This document shows positions 16,107-24,807 of a stretch of 64,000 bases of DNA, piece by piece. Under the pieces are notes generated by a model. That model made no database searches and was not told the DNA's origin. It worked only from the letters and a program-made list of their open reading frames with translations. The position numbers were made by a program, and so were the translations under genes. Where the stretch lies: NCBI RefSeq assembly GCF_009792235.1, contig NZ_CP046973.1, positions 2,480,001 through 2,544,000 of the forward strand, written 5' to 3'. Numbering within the stretch: the first letter of the stretch is position 1; every line of letters starts with the position of its first letter. The stretch comes from Microcystis aeruginosa FD4. GTDB lineage: Bacteria; Cyanobacteriota; Cyanobacteriia; Cyanobacteriales; Microcystaceae.

Positions 16107-18096
16107 AATCTTCCCAAAAGTAGCGATCGGGGTGAATAGTAGTTTGACGTTGTTGGGAATTGTATTCTAGCAGGTATTTTCTAGCGATTACTTCCTGTTC
16201 TTCTAATAATTGTAGCTCATTTTGTCCAATTTCTGTATCGGTAGAAAGGAGGATGACTTGAGAGGAAGCAGCGGGAAAATAACGTTCAACTAAATTATGG
16301 CGATGGGAAGAATCTAAACGTCCGAGGGGTGTATCGATAGCGATGGGTAAATCTCGTCCGGAGACTCGCGCTAATCCCCACAAAAAAGCGATCGCTAATA
16401 GTTGTTTTTCTCCGGCAGAAAGACGGTGTTTAGGCACATTTTGTCCATCGGGACCAAAGAGAGATAGACCAAAAGTATCAGCATCGATCGCTATTTTCTG
16501 CACCAGATCGGACTTATGCAATAAATAACGAAAACATTCCGCCACTTCTCCCTCCAATCTATTTAATTTTTTTAAAGTTAAGCGTTCTTTAAATACTTTT
16601 AAAGTTTGCTGTGCTTTGACAATAGCATTGACGATATGTTCGTTACTTTGCGATTCTAAAGCTTTCTCACTATAGGCAAATAATTCTTTTTTAGTTTTCT
16701 CAATTTTCTTTTTGATTTCTTCATAATTTTTGTGGCTTTGCTCGTATTCTGCTTGAGCATTTAGATACTTTTTCTGAGCGGTTTTTAAGTTATTACTCAG
16801 GGTTTCGTATTCTTCGGGAGAGGCTGCTACTGCTAATTCTCGCTCTAAATTATCTAAGTCAGCTTCCAGATTTCTTAATTGTTCTATTGCTTGATGAGCG
16901 AGGTTAATTTGTGCCGGTAGTTGATGGGTTAAGACTCGATTTAATAACTCGATCGCCTCCTCGTCTAAATCTAAGTAAGGAGTAATCAAAGAATCGCTAT
17001 CCTCAGCTAAAAACTGATTTTCTTGCTGTAAAAATTCTCTAATATTCTCTAATTGTTCTAAAGTTAAATTCAGTTGTTCTAAATAAGCAAGTAACTTTTT
17101 ATCTCTGGATTCTAAAACCGATTGAGCGACTTGAGACGATTGAAATTTTAGCTCTTTTTCTCCCTGAATTTTAGCCGCTTCTAGGAGAGGAAAAATTAAC
17201 TTTAAGGGTAAAAATTCCCCTGCCAATTGACCTAAATATTCTCTCTGTTTCTCTAACTTTTTATCTACCTCCTTTTTTCTGCTCTCTAATTGACTTCTTT
17301 CGGCGGCAATTTTTCCGCCATCAATGCGAAATTTATCCGAGACTGCATCAAAATCATTTCTAACCACATCTAAATTTTTTTGTTGAGTTTCCATTTCCTG
17401 TTTAGCCAATTCCAAATCTTCTTGGTACTGAGCTAATTTTTTCTCAATAGCTTCAATAGTTGCCAGTTCATTTTCTGCTGCTAATAACCGGCGCTTGCGA
17501 CTAGCTAAAATATCAAGATCAACTGCTAATCTTTCCGCTAATTCTAACCCTAATAAAGTCTGCATCGAATCCTTAACGCTGTCAGGAGGTACATCCTGTT
17601 CTGCCAATTCTTTTACCTGTTCCCCATCAAATAAAAAGAGGTTAGAAATACCCAAAGGTAATAAAGTTTCAATATATTCATCCCAAGTGTTAGCTAGGGC
17701 GGGATCGGGCCAATCTTCATCTAAAATACCGAGGGTATCCCTACCATCTTTGGGCTGTTTTGTCCAGTATCTAACGATACGATATTGTCGCCATTGTTCA
17801 TTAACTAGATGTTCAAAAGCCAGTTCAATTCTAGCTTGATCGATTAGGGAAGCTTGATGATTAACTGCTTGACTGAGAAACTCGGCATAACTTAAATTAT
17901 TGCGAGTAGAACACTTTGCCCGCGCACCGTACAAAGCCAAACGAATCGCATCCATTAAAGTAGTTTTACCGCCCCCATTCATGCCTCCCAAAAGGATAAT
18001 TGGACAGGGATTATTATCTTTTTCGGGACGTAAATTAATCACTTGACGACCGGCGTAGGGACCAAAATTTTGCAAAACCAATTCAGTAAAAATCAT
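16099..18096 (-). CDS. dndD: DNA sulfur modification protein DndD (SMC/RecN-like ATPase)
   Basis: This 665-residue protein has an ABC/SMC ATPase split by a long coiled coil. Walker A is GGMNGGGKTTLMDAIRLALY (about 37-56), with coiled coils through about 190-520. The signature is RLSAGEKQLLAIAFLW and Walker B is LPIAIDTPLGRLD, near residue 600. DndD supplies the ATPase of the DNA phosphorothioation complex with DndC and DndE. In usual operons dndC lies directly upstream; here the upstream neighbour is a divergent decarboxylase gene, so the operon is incomplete at this locus. Confidence 0.9.
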   Translation of the reverse strand: MIFTELVLQNFGPYAGRQVINLRPEKDNNPCPIILLGGMNGGGKTTLMDAIRLALYGARAKCSTRNNLSYAEFLSQAVNHQASLIDQARIELAFEHLVNEQWRQYRIVRYWTKQPKDGRDTLGILDEDWPDPALANTWDEYIETLLPLGISNLFLFDGEQVKELAEQDVPPDSVKDSMQTLLGLELAERLAVDLDILASRKRRLLAAENELATIEAIEKKLAQYQEDLELAKQEMETQQKNLDVVRNDFDAVSDKFRIDGGKIAAERSQLESRKKEVDKKLEKQREYLGQLAGEFLPLKLIFPLLEAAKIQGEKELKFQSSQVAQSVLESRDKKLLAYLEQLNLTLEQLENIREFLQQENQFLAEDSDSLITPYLDLDEEAIELLNRVLTHQLPAQINLAHQAIEQLRNLEADLDNLERELAVAASPEEYETLSNNLKTAQKKYLNAQAEYEQSHKNYEEIKKKIEKTKKELFAYSEKALESQSNEHIVNAIVKAQQTLKVFKERLTLKKLNRLEGEVAECFRYLLHKSDLVQKIAIDADTFGLSLFGPDGQNVPKHRLSAGEKQLLAIAFLWGLARVSGRDLPIAIDTPLGRLDSSHRHNLVERYFPAASSQVILLSTDTEIGQNELQLLEEQEVIARKYLLEYNSQQRQTTIHPDRYFWEDYD

Positions 18097-18350
18097 TAAC
18101 AGTCAGCCTTAGTTAAGTCGAAAGTTTTAGGAAATCTCCTGTAACAATTATACGTGAAAAAGTGCCGCAGATATTTTTTTACACCCAAGAAAAAACCCCA
18201 GACTTTATACTATAGCATTGATCACCATCGCCTAGATATAATCAAGGTTTCCTGATTTTTACTTTCCAGTTTATTACTGGGCATTAGCCTATTTTTTGAA
18301 AAAATCGTTATGATCGGCGTGAAAGTGCCAACACAGGGGAGAAAATTGCT

Positions 18351-19994
18351 ATGATCACCATCGGCGAATATTTATGCCAGTGTCTCCATAATTTAGGGGT
18401 TAATCATGTTTTCGGGGTGCCGGGGGATTATGTCCTCGATTTGATGGATGTTTTGGTAGAAAGTCCGATCGAATTAGTTTGCACCTGTAATGAGCTTAAC
18501 GCAGGTTATGCCGCCGATGCCTACGCGCGAGTCAAAGGTATGGGTGCTGTCTGTGTCACCTACGGTGTTGGGGGATTTAGCCTCGTTAATGCTGTGGTCG
18601 GTGCTTACGCTGAAAGAGTTCCCCTAGTGGTAATTAGTGGAGCTTCTGATCGCTCGATTCGCCGGGATAATTTATTATTACACCACACCACGGGCGATTA
18701 TAATCTGCAATTTTCGATCATGGAAAAAGCCACGGTTGCCTCGGTTATTCTCACTAATGCTGCCCAAGCTGCCAGTCAAATCGATAAAACTTTAGCAGCT
18801 TGTTTGCATCACAAACGTCCCGTGTATATCGAAATTCCCCAGGATCTGGTCTATCGTCCCTGTATCCCCTCAGAAAAGCCAATTTATTTAACCGATAATC
18901 TCACCGATGCTGCCGCTTTACAAGAAGCAGTGGAAGAAGCGGTTTTTTTATTAGAAAAAGCGGAAAAACCAATTATTTTAGCGGGGGTAGAATTTCATCG
19001 ATTTAAACTCCAAGATAAGTTGCTGAAACTTTTAGAAGTAACGGGTTATCCCTTGGCTACTACTATTTTAGGTAAGTCGTCAATTTCGGAAATGCAGCCG
19101 CAATTTATCGGCACTTATGTGGGGGGATTAAGTCGCGAATACGTTCAGCAACGGGTGGAAAATGCCGATTGTGTCCTCTGTTTAGGGGCGATCATGTCCG
19201 ATAGGAATTTAGGGGGATTTACGGCTAATTTAAATCCCAACAATTTGATTAATGCCAACTCCGAGAAAGTAAAAATTAAACATCACTTTTATCAACCAGT
19301 ATTTCTAGGTAATTTTATCGATGGTTTAATTGATAAGCTAAGTCACAAAGAAGCGGCTACACTAGAGATTAAACCCGCAGCCGAATTGAAGAATTTAGAA
19401 TTCATACCCGTGCCAGAGCAAAAATTAACTAATGCTCGTTTTTATGAGCGAATGAATCATTTTATAGCTCAAGAATCTTTTGTTATTTCCGATACGGGGG
19501 ACGCAATTATTGCCACGATTGATTTATTAATGCCCCAAAAAACCGACTTTATTGGTCAAGCATTTTATCTCTCTATCGGTTATTCAATTCCTGCCTGTTT
19601 AGGAGTAGCTTTTGCCGCACCCAATGCTCGTCCTATCGTCTTTGTGGGTGATGGTGCTTTTCAAATGACTGCCCAAGAACTTTCGACAATTATCCGTCAC
19701 CATCTCAATCCAATTATCTTTTTAATTAATAACGACGGTTACACGATCGAGCGGGTAATTCAGGATAATATTTATAATGATCTACAACCGTGGAAATATC
19801 ACCAATTACCAGCAGTATTTAACGGGGAAAGTTGGAGTTGTCAAGTCAGGACAGAAGGGGAATTAGAAAAGGCTTTATCAATTGCCCAGGGTAACATCGA
19901 TCGCCTATCATTTATTGAAGTACATCTCGATCGTTTTGACTGTTCCCAAGGCTTAACTCGTTTAGGTCAAGCTATACGTTCACCCCATGTTTAG
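18351..19994 (+). CDS. Pyruvate/indolepyruvate decarboxylase-type TPP enzyme
   Basis: This 547-residue thiamine diphosphate enzyme has the order PYR domain, central domain, PP domain. NELNAGYAADAYAR contains the catalytic glutamate (about residue 48). LLHHTTGD (about 113-120) is the His-His pair of pyruvate and indolepyruvate decarboxylases. VGDGAFQMTAQE to INNDGYTIE is the TPP/Mg binding region. Such enzymes decarboxylate 2-keto acids to aldehydes, giving ethanol precursors or indole-acetaldehyde; which one applies here cannot be told from sequence. It is divergent from dndD, 254 bp away. Confidence 0.88.
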   Translation: MITIGEYLCQCLHNLGVNHVFGVPGDYVLDLMDVLVESPIELVCTCNELNAGYAADAYARVKGMGAVCVTYGVGGFSLVNAVVGAYAERVPLVVISGASDRSIRRDNLLLHHTTGDYNLQFSIMEKATVASVILTNAAQAASQIDKTLAACLHHKRPVYIEIPQDLVYRPCIPSEKPIYLTDNLTDAAALQEAVEEAVFLLEKAEKPIILAGVEFHRFKLQDKLLKLLEVTGYPLATTILGKSSISEMQPQFIGTYVGGLSREYVQQRVENADCVLCLGAIMSDRNLGGFTANLNPNNLINANSEKVKIKHHFYQPVFLGNFIDGLIDKLSHKEAATLEIKPAAELKNLEFIPVPEQKLTNARFYERMNHFIAQESFVISDTGDAIIATIDLLMPQKTDFIGQAFYLSIGYSIPACLGVAFAAPNARPIVFVGDGAFQMTAQELSTIIRHHLNPIIFLINNDGYTIERVIQDNIYNDLQPWKYHQLPAVFNGESWSCQVRTEGELEKALSIAQGNIDRLSFIEVHLDRFDCSQGLTRLGQAIRSPHV

Positions 19995-20111
19995 ACCGGT
20001 TATGCTATTAGGTTTTGACTGTGTAAAGCTGCCCTAAGACACCAGACTGAAACTCTTTTGGGTCCCAAGAGTCAACAATTAAGATACAATCGGTATCTTA
20101 ATCAAAGTTTG

Positions 20112-21530
20112 ATGGTGACAACCGCAACTAAAAACCCTATGAATGCTTTATGGAAACAAATCACTCTATTGAACTTTTCGCCCGCTTCTTGGTCAAAATA
20201 TAGCTATCTGCATCGTTTCGTCGGCCTTTTTAGTCAATGGCGACAGGGTAGCCGGTTTGTCGAGTGGACAGAACTGATGGGTGCGCTGTTAATCTCTCTT
20301 CTTATCGCCACCGCGCCGTTTTTCTCCACCAGTCAAATCGGTTTTTTATTGTTAGCAATAGCGGGTTATTGGCTACTCTTAACCCTTGTGGATGAAGGCA
20401 AAATCGGGGTGACACCGATTCACATTTTGGTACTTTTATACTGGGGAATTGCCACGGTTTCTACGGCTTTTTCTCCCGTTAAAACCGCAGCTTTGGAAGG
20501 ATTAATTAAATTAACTCTCAATCTCATCTTTTTTGCTTTTACTGCCCGAATTATGCGCTCACCACGCCTAACAAATTGGATTCTGACTACTTTAGTTTTA
20601 ACCGCTTTAGTAGTCAGCGTTTACGGCATTCGTCAGCAAATTTTTGGTGCGGAACAGTTAGCAACTTGGAACGATCCTACTTCAGAATTAGCGGGGGATA
20701 CTAGGGTTTATAGTTATCTCGGTAATCCTAATCTATTAGCTAGTTATTTATTCCCCGGTATTGCTTTTAGCGGTGCAGCCTTGTTTGTGTGGCAAGGATG
20801 GCTACCGAAAATTTTAGCGGCTTTATTAACTTTAGCCAATGCCGCTTGTTTATTTTTTACCGAGAGTCGTGGCGGTTGGATTGGTTTGATGGTCTTAGGA
20901 ATTGTCTTCTTATTGCTATTATTTTATTGGTTCAAAAATTATCTACCAGTATTTTGGCAAACATGGCTTTTACCCTTAGTTTTAGGTGGTTTAGCCGTGG
21001 TGATTTTAGGGGCGATTTTATTGGTGGAACCGCTGCGAATTCGGGTGATGAGTATTTTCGCCGGCCGGGGAGATAGTAGTAATAACTTTCGGATTAATGT
21101 TTGGGATGCAGTTATCCGCATGATTCAAACTTATCCGCTTTTGGGCATTGGACCGGGTAATGATGCTTTTAAGAAAATTTACCCCCTATTCATGAAGCCA
21201 AAATACACGGCTTTAAGTGCCTATTCCGTGCTATTAGAAATCATGGTAGAAACGGGAATTATTGGTTTTACCTGTTTCCTCTGGTTATTAGTCACAACTA
21301 TCGGCCAAGGCATCCATCAAATTAAACTTTTACGCAATAAAATGGATAGTCAAGGCTTTTGGTTAATCGGGGCAATTGCCGCTATGGCCGGAATTCTTGC
21401 CCACGGTTTCTTTGATACGGTTTGGTATCGTCCCCAAGTTAGTACCCTCTGGTGGTTAGTTTTGGGTTTAATTGCTAGTCGTTGTTATTCCTCCGATAGG
21501 GGGTTGAATCGTGGCAATTCTCTCCTCTAG
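20112..21530 (+). CDS. ictB: IctB-family / O-antigen ligase-like membrane protein
   Basis: This roughly 472-residue polytopic protein has about 10-12 hydrophobic segments. The N-terminal region SKYSYLHRFVGLFSQWRQGS is characteristic of cyanobacterial IctB. The large loop with AGDTRVYSYLGNPNLLASYL and the later YPLLGIGPGNDAF match the Wzy_C/O-antigen ligase fold. IctB was named for inorganic carbon accumulation, but the fold suggests a polymer ligase. ATG at 20112 is preferred over an upstream TTG at 20058; ATG at 20139 is also possible. Confidence 0.82.
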   Translation: MVTTATKNPMNALWKQITLLNFSPASWSKYSYLHRFVGLFSQWRQGSRFVEWTELMGALLISLLIATAPFFSTSQIGFLLLAIAGYWLLLTLVDEGKIGVTPIHILVLLYWGIATVSTAFSPVKTAALEGLIKLTLNLIFFAFTARIMRSPRLTNWILTTLVLTALVVSVYGIRQQIFGAEQLATWNDPTSELAGDTRVYSYLGNPNLLASYLFPGIAFSGAALFVWQGWLPKILAALLTLANAACLFFTESRGGWIGLMVLGIVFLLLLFYWFKNYLPVFWQTWLLPLVLGGLAVVILGAILLVEPLRIRVMSIFAGRGDSSNNFRINVWDAVIRMIQTYPLLGIGPGNDAFKKIYPLFMKPKYTALSAYSVLLEIMVETGIIGFTCFLWLLVTTIGQGIHQIKLLRNKMDSQGFWLIGAIAAMAGILAHGFFDTVWYRPQVSTLWWLVLGLIASRCYSSDRGLNRGNSLL

Positions 21531-21795
21531 AGGGGGGAAATGGGGGAGCATTGAGGAGTTATTTCAAATTACGGATAGGGCTGCTAGTCAAGGGGATTTG
21601 AGGTGCGTGTCGGCGTAGGCGAGGGGGATTATTAAGAAAAATCACAAATCTTCCATCCTACCATCTCTTGGTGGCCAAAGCAAGAGATAATTAGATTAAA
21701 TCGTTTCCCAGTTTCTTCTGCGCTTGGCGCGATTTTCCAACTGCAATAACGAGAGTGAATCCCTGTGGCCGTTATAGAGACGAGGGAGGAAAATA

Positions 21796-22242
21796 ATGGA
21801 TCGTTCTCTTAAGTGGGCCGTCGCGATTGTCATAACTCTAATCCTCGTGCTTTTCCCAGTCTTTTTCCAGGGCTGTGGGGCGACAGAGTGGAACCCGAAA
21901 GGAGGGAACGGTCAAGATACAATGCTAACCCTTACTCGCACTGACAACGGCAAATCCATCACCATGCAGGTCAACGACCTCCTAGTAGTGTCCCTCGACG
22001 AGAATCCCACTACTGGCTTTCAGTGGGCGGTCGATGGTGGCGGGAGCGATTTAGTGAAGCTGCAGGCCTCTGACTATATCCCTGCCATAGAGTCGAGAGT
22101 CGGCGGGGGCGGTCAGAGAGTCCTGACCTTTAAAGCGCAACGGGCTGGGATAGACCAACTAAGGCTTAAGCTTTGGCGAGAGTGGGAGGGAGAGCCGTCA
22201 ATTGTCGAACGGTTTACTGTCACGCTCCAAGTCCGGGAGTAA
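21796..22242 (+). CDS. Chagasin-like (I42) cysteine peptidase inhibitor, lipoprotein
   Basis: This 148-residue precursor starts with a signal sequence ending in a lipobox (FFQGC, cysteine about residue 27), so it is probably membrane-anchored outside the cytoplasm. The mature part has the chagasin loops: ENPTTGFQWAV (about 73-83), a glycine-rich loop VGGGGQRVLTF (about 105-115) and LRLKLWREWEG in place of the RPW loop. Chagasins block papain-family proteases. A papain-like protease gene starts 54 bp downstream on the same strand, so this is a likely cognate pair. A good GGGAGGAAA ribosome site precedes the ATG. Its base composition is GC-richer than its neighbours. Confidence 0.8.
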   Translation: MDRSLKWAVAIVITLILVLFPVFFQGCGATEWNPKGGNGQDTMLTLTRTDNGKSITMQVNDLLVVSLDENPTTGFQWAVDGGGSDLVKLQASDYIPAIESRVGGGGQRVLTFKAQRAGIDQLRLKLWREWEGEPSIVERFTVTLQVRE

Positions 22243-22296
22243 AGGCTTCTCAGACAGCCGGGGGCTAGTGAGTAACGACTTAGGAGGAAAGGAAAA

Positions 22297-23205
22297 ATGA
22301 GTGAAACATTTGTAATTCCCGCAATGGGATGGTTGCCTGACTATCCCGACATCCGCGACCTGACACCAGAATCCGAGGTCATCGTACCCAGACTAAGAGC
22401 GTTGGGGCAACTGCCGGTCAAGGCGATGCTCGCCCAAGTGGGAGCGGAGGCCCCGGTGACGGCGCTGCCAGCCAGCGTGGACTTGAGGCCGTGGTGTTCC
22501 CCCATGGAGGATCAACAAACTATCGGTTCTTGTACGGCCCACGCCGGTGTCGGACTGGTGGAGTATTTTGAGCGGCGGGCTTTTGGCAAACACCTAGATG
22601 CTTCCAGACTCTTCCTCTACAAAGTGACGCGCAACTTGTTGCACTGGACGGGGGATACGGGGGCTTTCCTGCGGACGACCATGTACGCCCTCACCTTGTT
22701 TGGGGTGCCGCCAGAAGAATACTACCTCTACAACACCGCCGATTATGACAAGGAGCCACCAGCATTCTGCTACGCCTTTGCCCAGAGCTTCCAAGCGATC
22801 TCTTACTATCGCCTGGATCCGCCCGGGACGGCGAAGGACGCACTGTTAGCTCGGATTAAAACCGACTTGTCGAAAGGTCTGCCCTCGATGTTTGGCTTTA
22901 CCGTTTACAGTTCCATCAATCAGGGCAACACGACCGGCAAGATTCCTTATCCGACTCGGGGCGAGAAAGTTCTCGGCGGTCACGCGATCGATGCGGTCGG
23001 TTACGACGACAACCTCAAGATCAAGAATACCAACCCCGGCGGTATCGAAACGACGGGTGCCTTGCTGATTCGCAACTCCTGGGGGACTCGATGGGGAAGC
23101 GCTGGCTACGGCTGGCTGCCCTACAAGTACGTCCTCGATGGTCTGGCAACTGATTGGTGGTCGCTAATCAAGAGTGAATGGGTCGATACGGGACAGTTCG
23201 GATAG
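22297..23205 (+). CDS. Papain-like (C1A) cysteine peptidase
   Basis: This 302-residue protease has the C1 catalytic set: DQQTIGSCTAHAG (oxyanion Gln and nucleophile Cys, about 71-83), GGHAIDAVGYDD (catalytic His, about 228) and IRNSWGTRWGSAGYG (Asn, about 258). No signal peptide is evident; the protein starts MSETFVIPAMGWLPDYPDIR. The N-terminal 60 residues may act as a short pro-region. AGGAGG precedes the ATG. The gene is GC-rich relative to the window, as is the inhibitor gene, which suggests the two arrived together. Confidence 0.88.
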   Translation: MSETFVIPAMGWLPDYPDIRDLTPESEVIVPRLRALGQLPVKAMLAQVGAEAPVTALPASVDLRPWCSPMEDQQTIGSCTAHAGVGLVEYFERRAFGKHLDASRLFLYKVTRNLLHWTGDTGAFLRTTMYALTLFGVPPEEYYLYNTADYDKEPPAFCYAFAQSFQAISYYRLDPPGTAKDALLARIKTDLSKGLPSMFGFTVYSSINQGNTTGKIPYPTRGEKVLGGHAIDAVGYDDNLKIKNTNPGGIETTGALLIRNSWGTRWGSAGYGWLPYKYVLDGLATDWWSLIKSEWVDTGQFG

Positions 23206-23472
23206 GAGACCGATTCGATCAGGTGTGAGGGGCCAAATAAAGGCTTCTGGTGAGTTTTTTCAGAAATAGGGGGGACGCTGGGAAAACTCACCGTTTGTTG
23301 AATTTTTTAGGGTATGCAGACTACATCTTCAATCGATGCTATTCAACCTGAGTTCGGGATAAGCTAAAACCCTGATGCTACCGTAGCCTGAAACTCCTAT
23401 TCTTTCGTGGAAGCTATGGCAAAATTCCCTTAAACCGAACTGGCGTTATTCAGAGCTTAGAGGGTATGAATT
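23206..23472. other. Intergenic region, no gene seen
   Basis: This 267-bp stretch holds a short inverted pair (GGTGAGTTTTTTC near 23250 and GAAAACTCACC near 23282) that could form a hairpin behind the protease gene. No coding sequence is supported. Confidence 0.35.
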
Positions 23473-24339
23473 ATGAATAATAATAAGGAGAAAAACGATA
23501 AGAAAGATAAAAAGGATTTCTGGGATATTAGTAAAATCGTGGTAACTTTATTATTTACAACTATAGGAGGAGCTATAGGAGGAACGTTTACAGGTCTAAC
23601 CAATTATTATTTCCGTCAACAAGAACTCTATATAAAAAGAGTTGAAACAGTAGAAAAATTTATGCCTTATTTAATAGGTGAAGTAAATGGAACGCCTATT
23701 CCTAATAATCAATCAGCCAAAGAAAATACCATTATAGTTATTGCCGCTATAGGAGATGAGGAATTAGCAATTAACTTGGCAAAGCTTAATCCTAGCAAAG
23801 CATCTATTCTAGCTCTTCGTAGTATCGCTTTAAAGTCAATTCATCCAGATGCAGTTTCCGCTATTGGAGAAATAGGAAAAAATGCACAATCTGATTTAAA
23901 AGAAGATGCCATTTTAAAGCTTAAAAACATAATAGATCAATTGGACAAATCTAGCAAAAAAGCTGATATTTTGAAAATGGCGCAGACAAATTTGAAGGAA
24001 TTGACTAAGGAAGCAGAAAAAGAATATAAAGATCCAAAAAAATCGAAAACTACGACTGTGACATGGGCTATAGTAATTGGTAGCGATACCAATTTAGCGG
24101 GAGCGCAAGATGAGCAAAAGCGAGCCAAAACTAAAACTTTCGGGAAAGGTGAAATTATTATCTATGAACGCCAAGGATGGTATGCCACTGTCGTTCAAGG
24201 TATCGATCAAGACAATAAAGTTAAAACCTTGAACTTTTGGCAGAAGGAATTTAGACCAAGCTCTTTTATGATTGATTTTAACGATTGGTGTAAAAACCCG
24301 TCTGAGGATAAAGAAGATGGATATTTTAAATGCGAGTAA
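23473..24339 (+). CDS. Membrane-anchored protein of unknown function
   Basis: This 288-residue protein has a lysine/aspartate-rich cytoplasmic start, then one membrane segment at about 23-45 (IVVTLLFTTIGGAIGGTFTG). A helical region follows (about 75-180) with repeated short helices such as SKASILALRSIALKSIHPDA, resembling degenerate HEAT-type repeats. A basic linker leads to a C-terminal module (about 195-250, WAIVIGSDTNLAGAQDEQKR ... GWYATVVQG) that has the look of a SPOR-like beta-alpha-beta unit. I do not recognise a family. Codon use is AT-rich, in sharp contrast to the protease gene before it. Confidence 0.6.
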   Translation: MNNNKEKNDKKDKKDFWDISKIVVTLLFTTIGGAIGGTFTGLTNYYFRQQELYIKRVETVEKFMPYLIGEVNGTPIPNNQSAKENTIIVIAAIGDEELAINLAKLNPSKASILALRSIALKSIHPDAVSAIGEIGKNAQSDLKEDAILKLKNIIDQLDKSSKKADILKMAQTNLKELTKEAEKEYKDPKKSKTTTVTWAIVIGSDTNLAGAQDEQKRAKTKTFGKGEIIIYERQGWYATVVQGIDQDNKVKTLNFWQKEFRPSSFMIDFNDWCKNPSEDKEDGYFKCE

Positions 24340-24477
24340 GCATAAAAGCAAGCTGTGATTGGGTGATAATCTTTAGAGATGTCCACTTTTGGTTCCACAC
24401 TGTGAACAGAACATTGTTTTCTCCTGAGAGCAGATTTTCCGTGGACTCACTAAATACTTTTACTCAAGTCTTTAGTT

Positions 24478-24736
24478 AGGGACTTGCGTGGGAATAATAT
24501 CCCAGCTTTGAAAATCGCTCTGTAGAAGAATCAGACCAGCCAGATGGCACAGGATCAAAGCGCAAGTCCCTTATTGGAAGGGGGTTCTCGAAGGCTCTCC
24601 CCCTACTTAGGGTGATCAGCAAACCCCCTCCGCGCGGAGGGCGCAAGCTTTGCGCCCCTACAGTAACGGATTTTGTCCACAATGTAGGGGCGAACTGCGT
24701 TCGCCCAAAAGGTACATTATCAAAGCGCAAGTCCCT
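24478..24736 (+). mobile_element. Palindrome-rich composite repeat, copy 1
   Basis: The element begins AGGGACTTGCG and ends CGCAAGTCCCT, and an internal CGCAAGTCCC at about 24560 marks a roughly 90-bp inner unit. The rest holds strong palindromes (GGGCGCAAGCTTTGCGCCC and GGGCGAACTGCGTTCGCCC). It is shared with 61482-61740 and 62778-63034 and is non-coding. Confidence 0.8.
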
Positions 24737-24807
24737 TAGCTAAGACAATACTAGCAATTAACAGATCGGCTCTAGCAATTTGGCAGAATTTAGAAATACC
24801 CTGAAAT

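Noticed and set aside
24476..24730. Minus-strand frame MRFDNVPFGR... recurring at 61465-61806
   Set aside because: It is a passive translation of the composite repeat; it recurs because the DNA is repeated.
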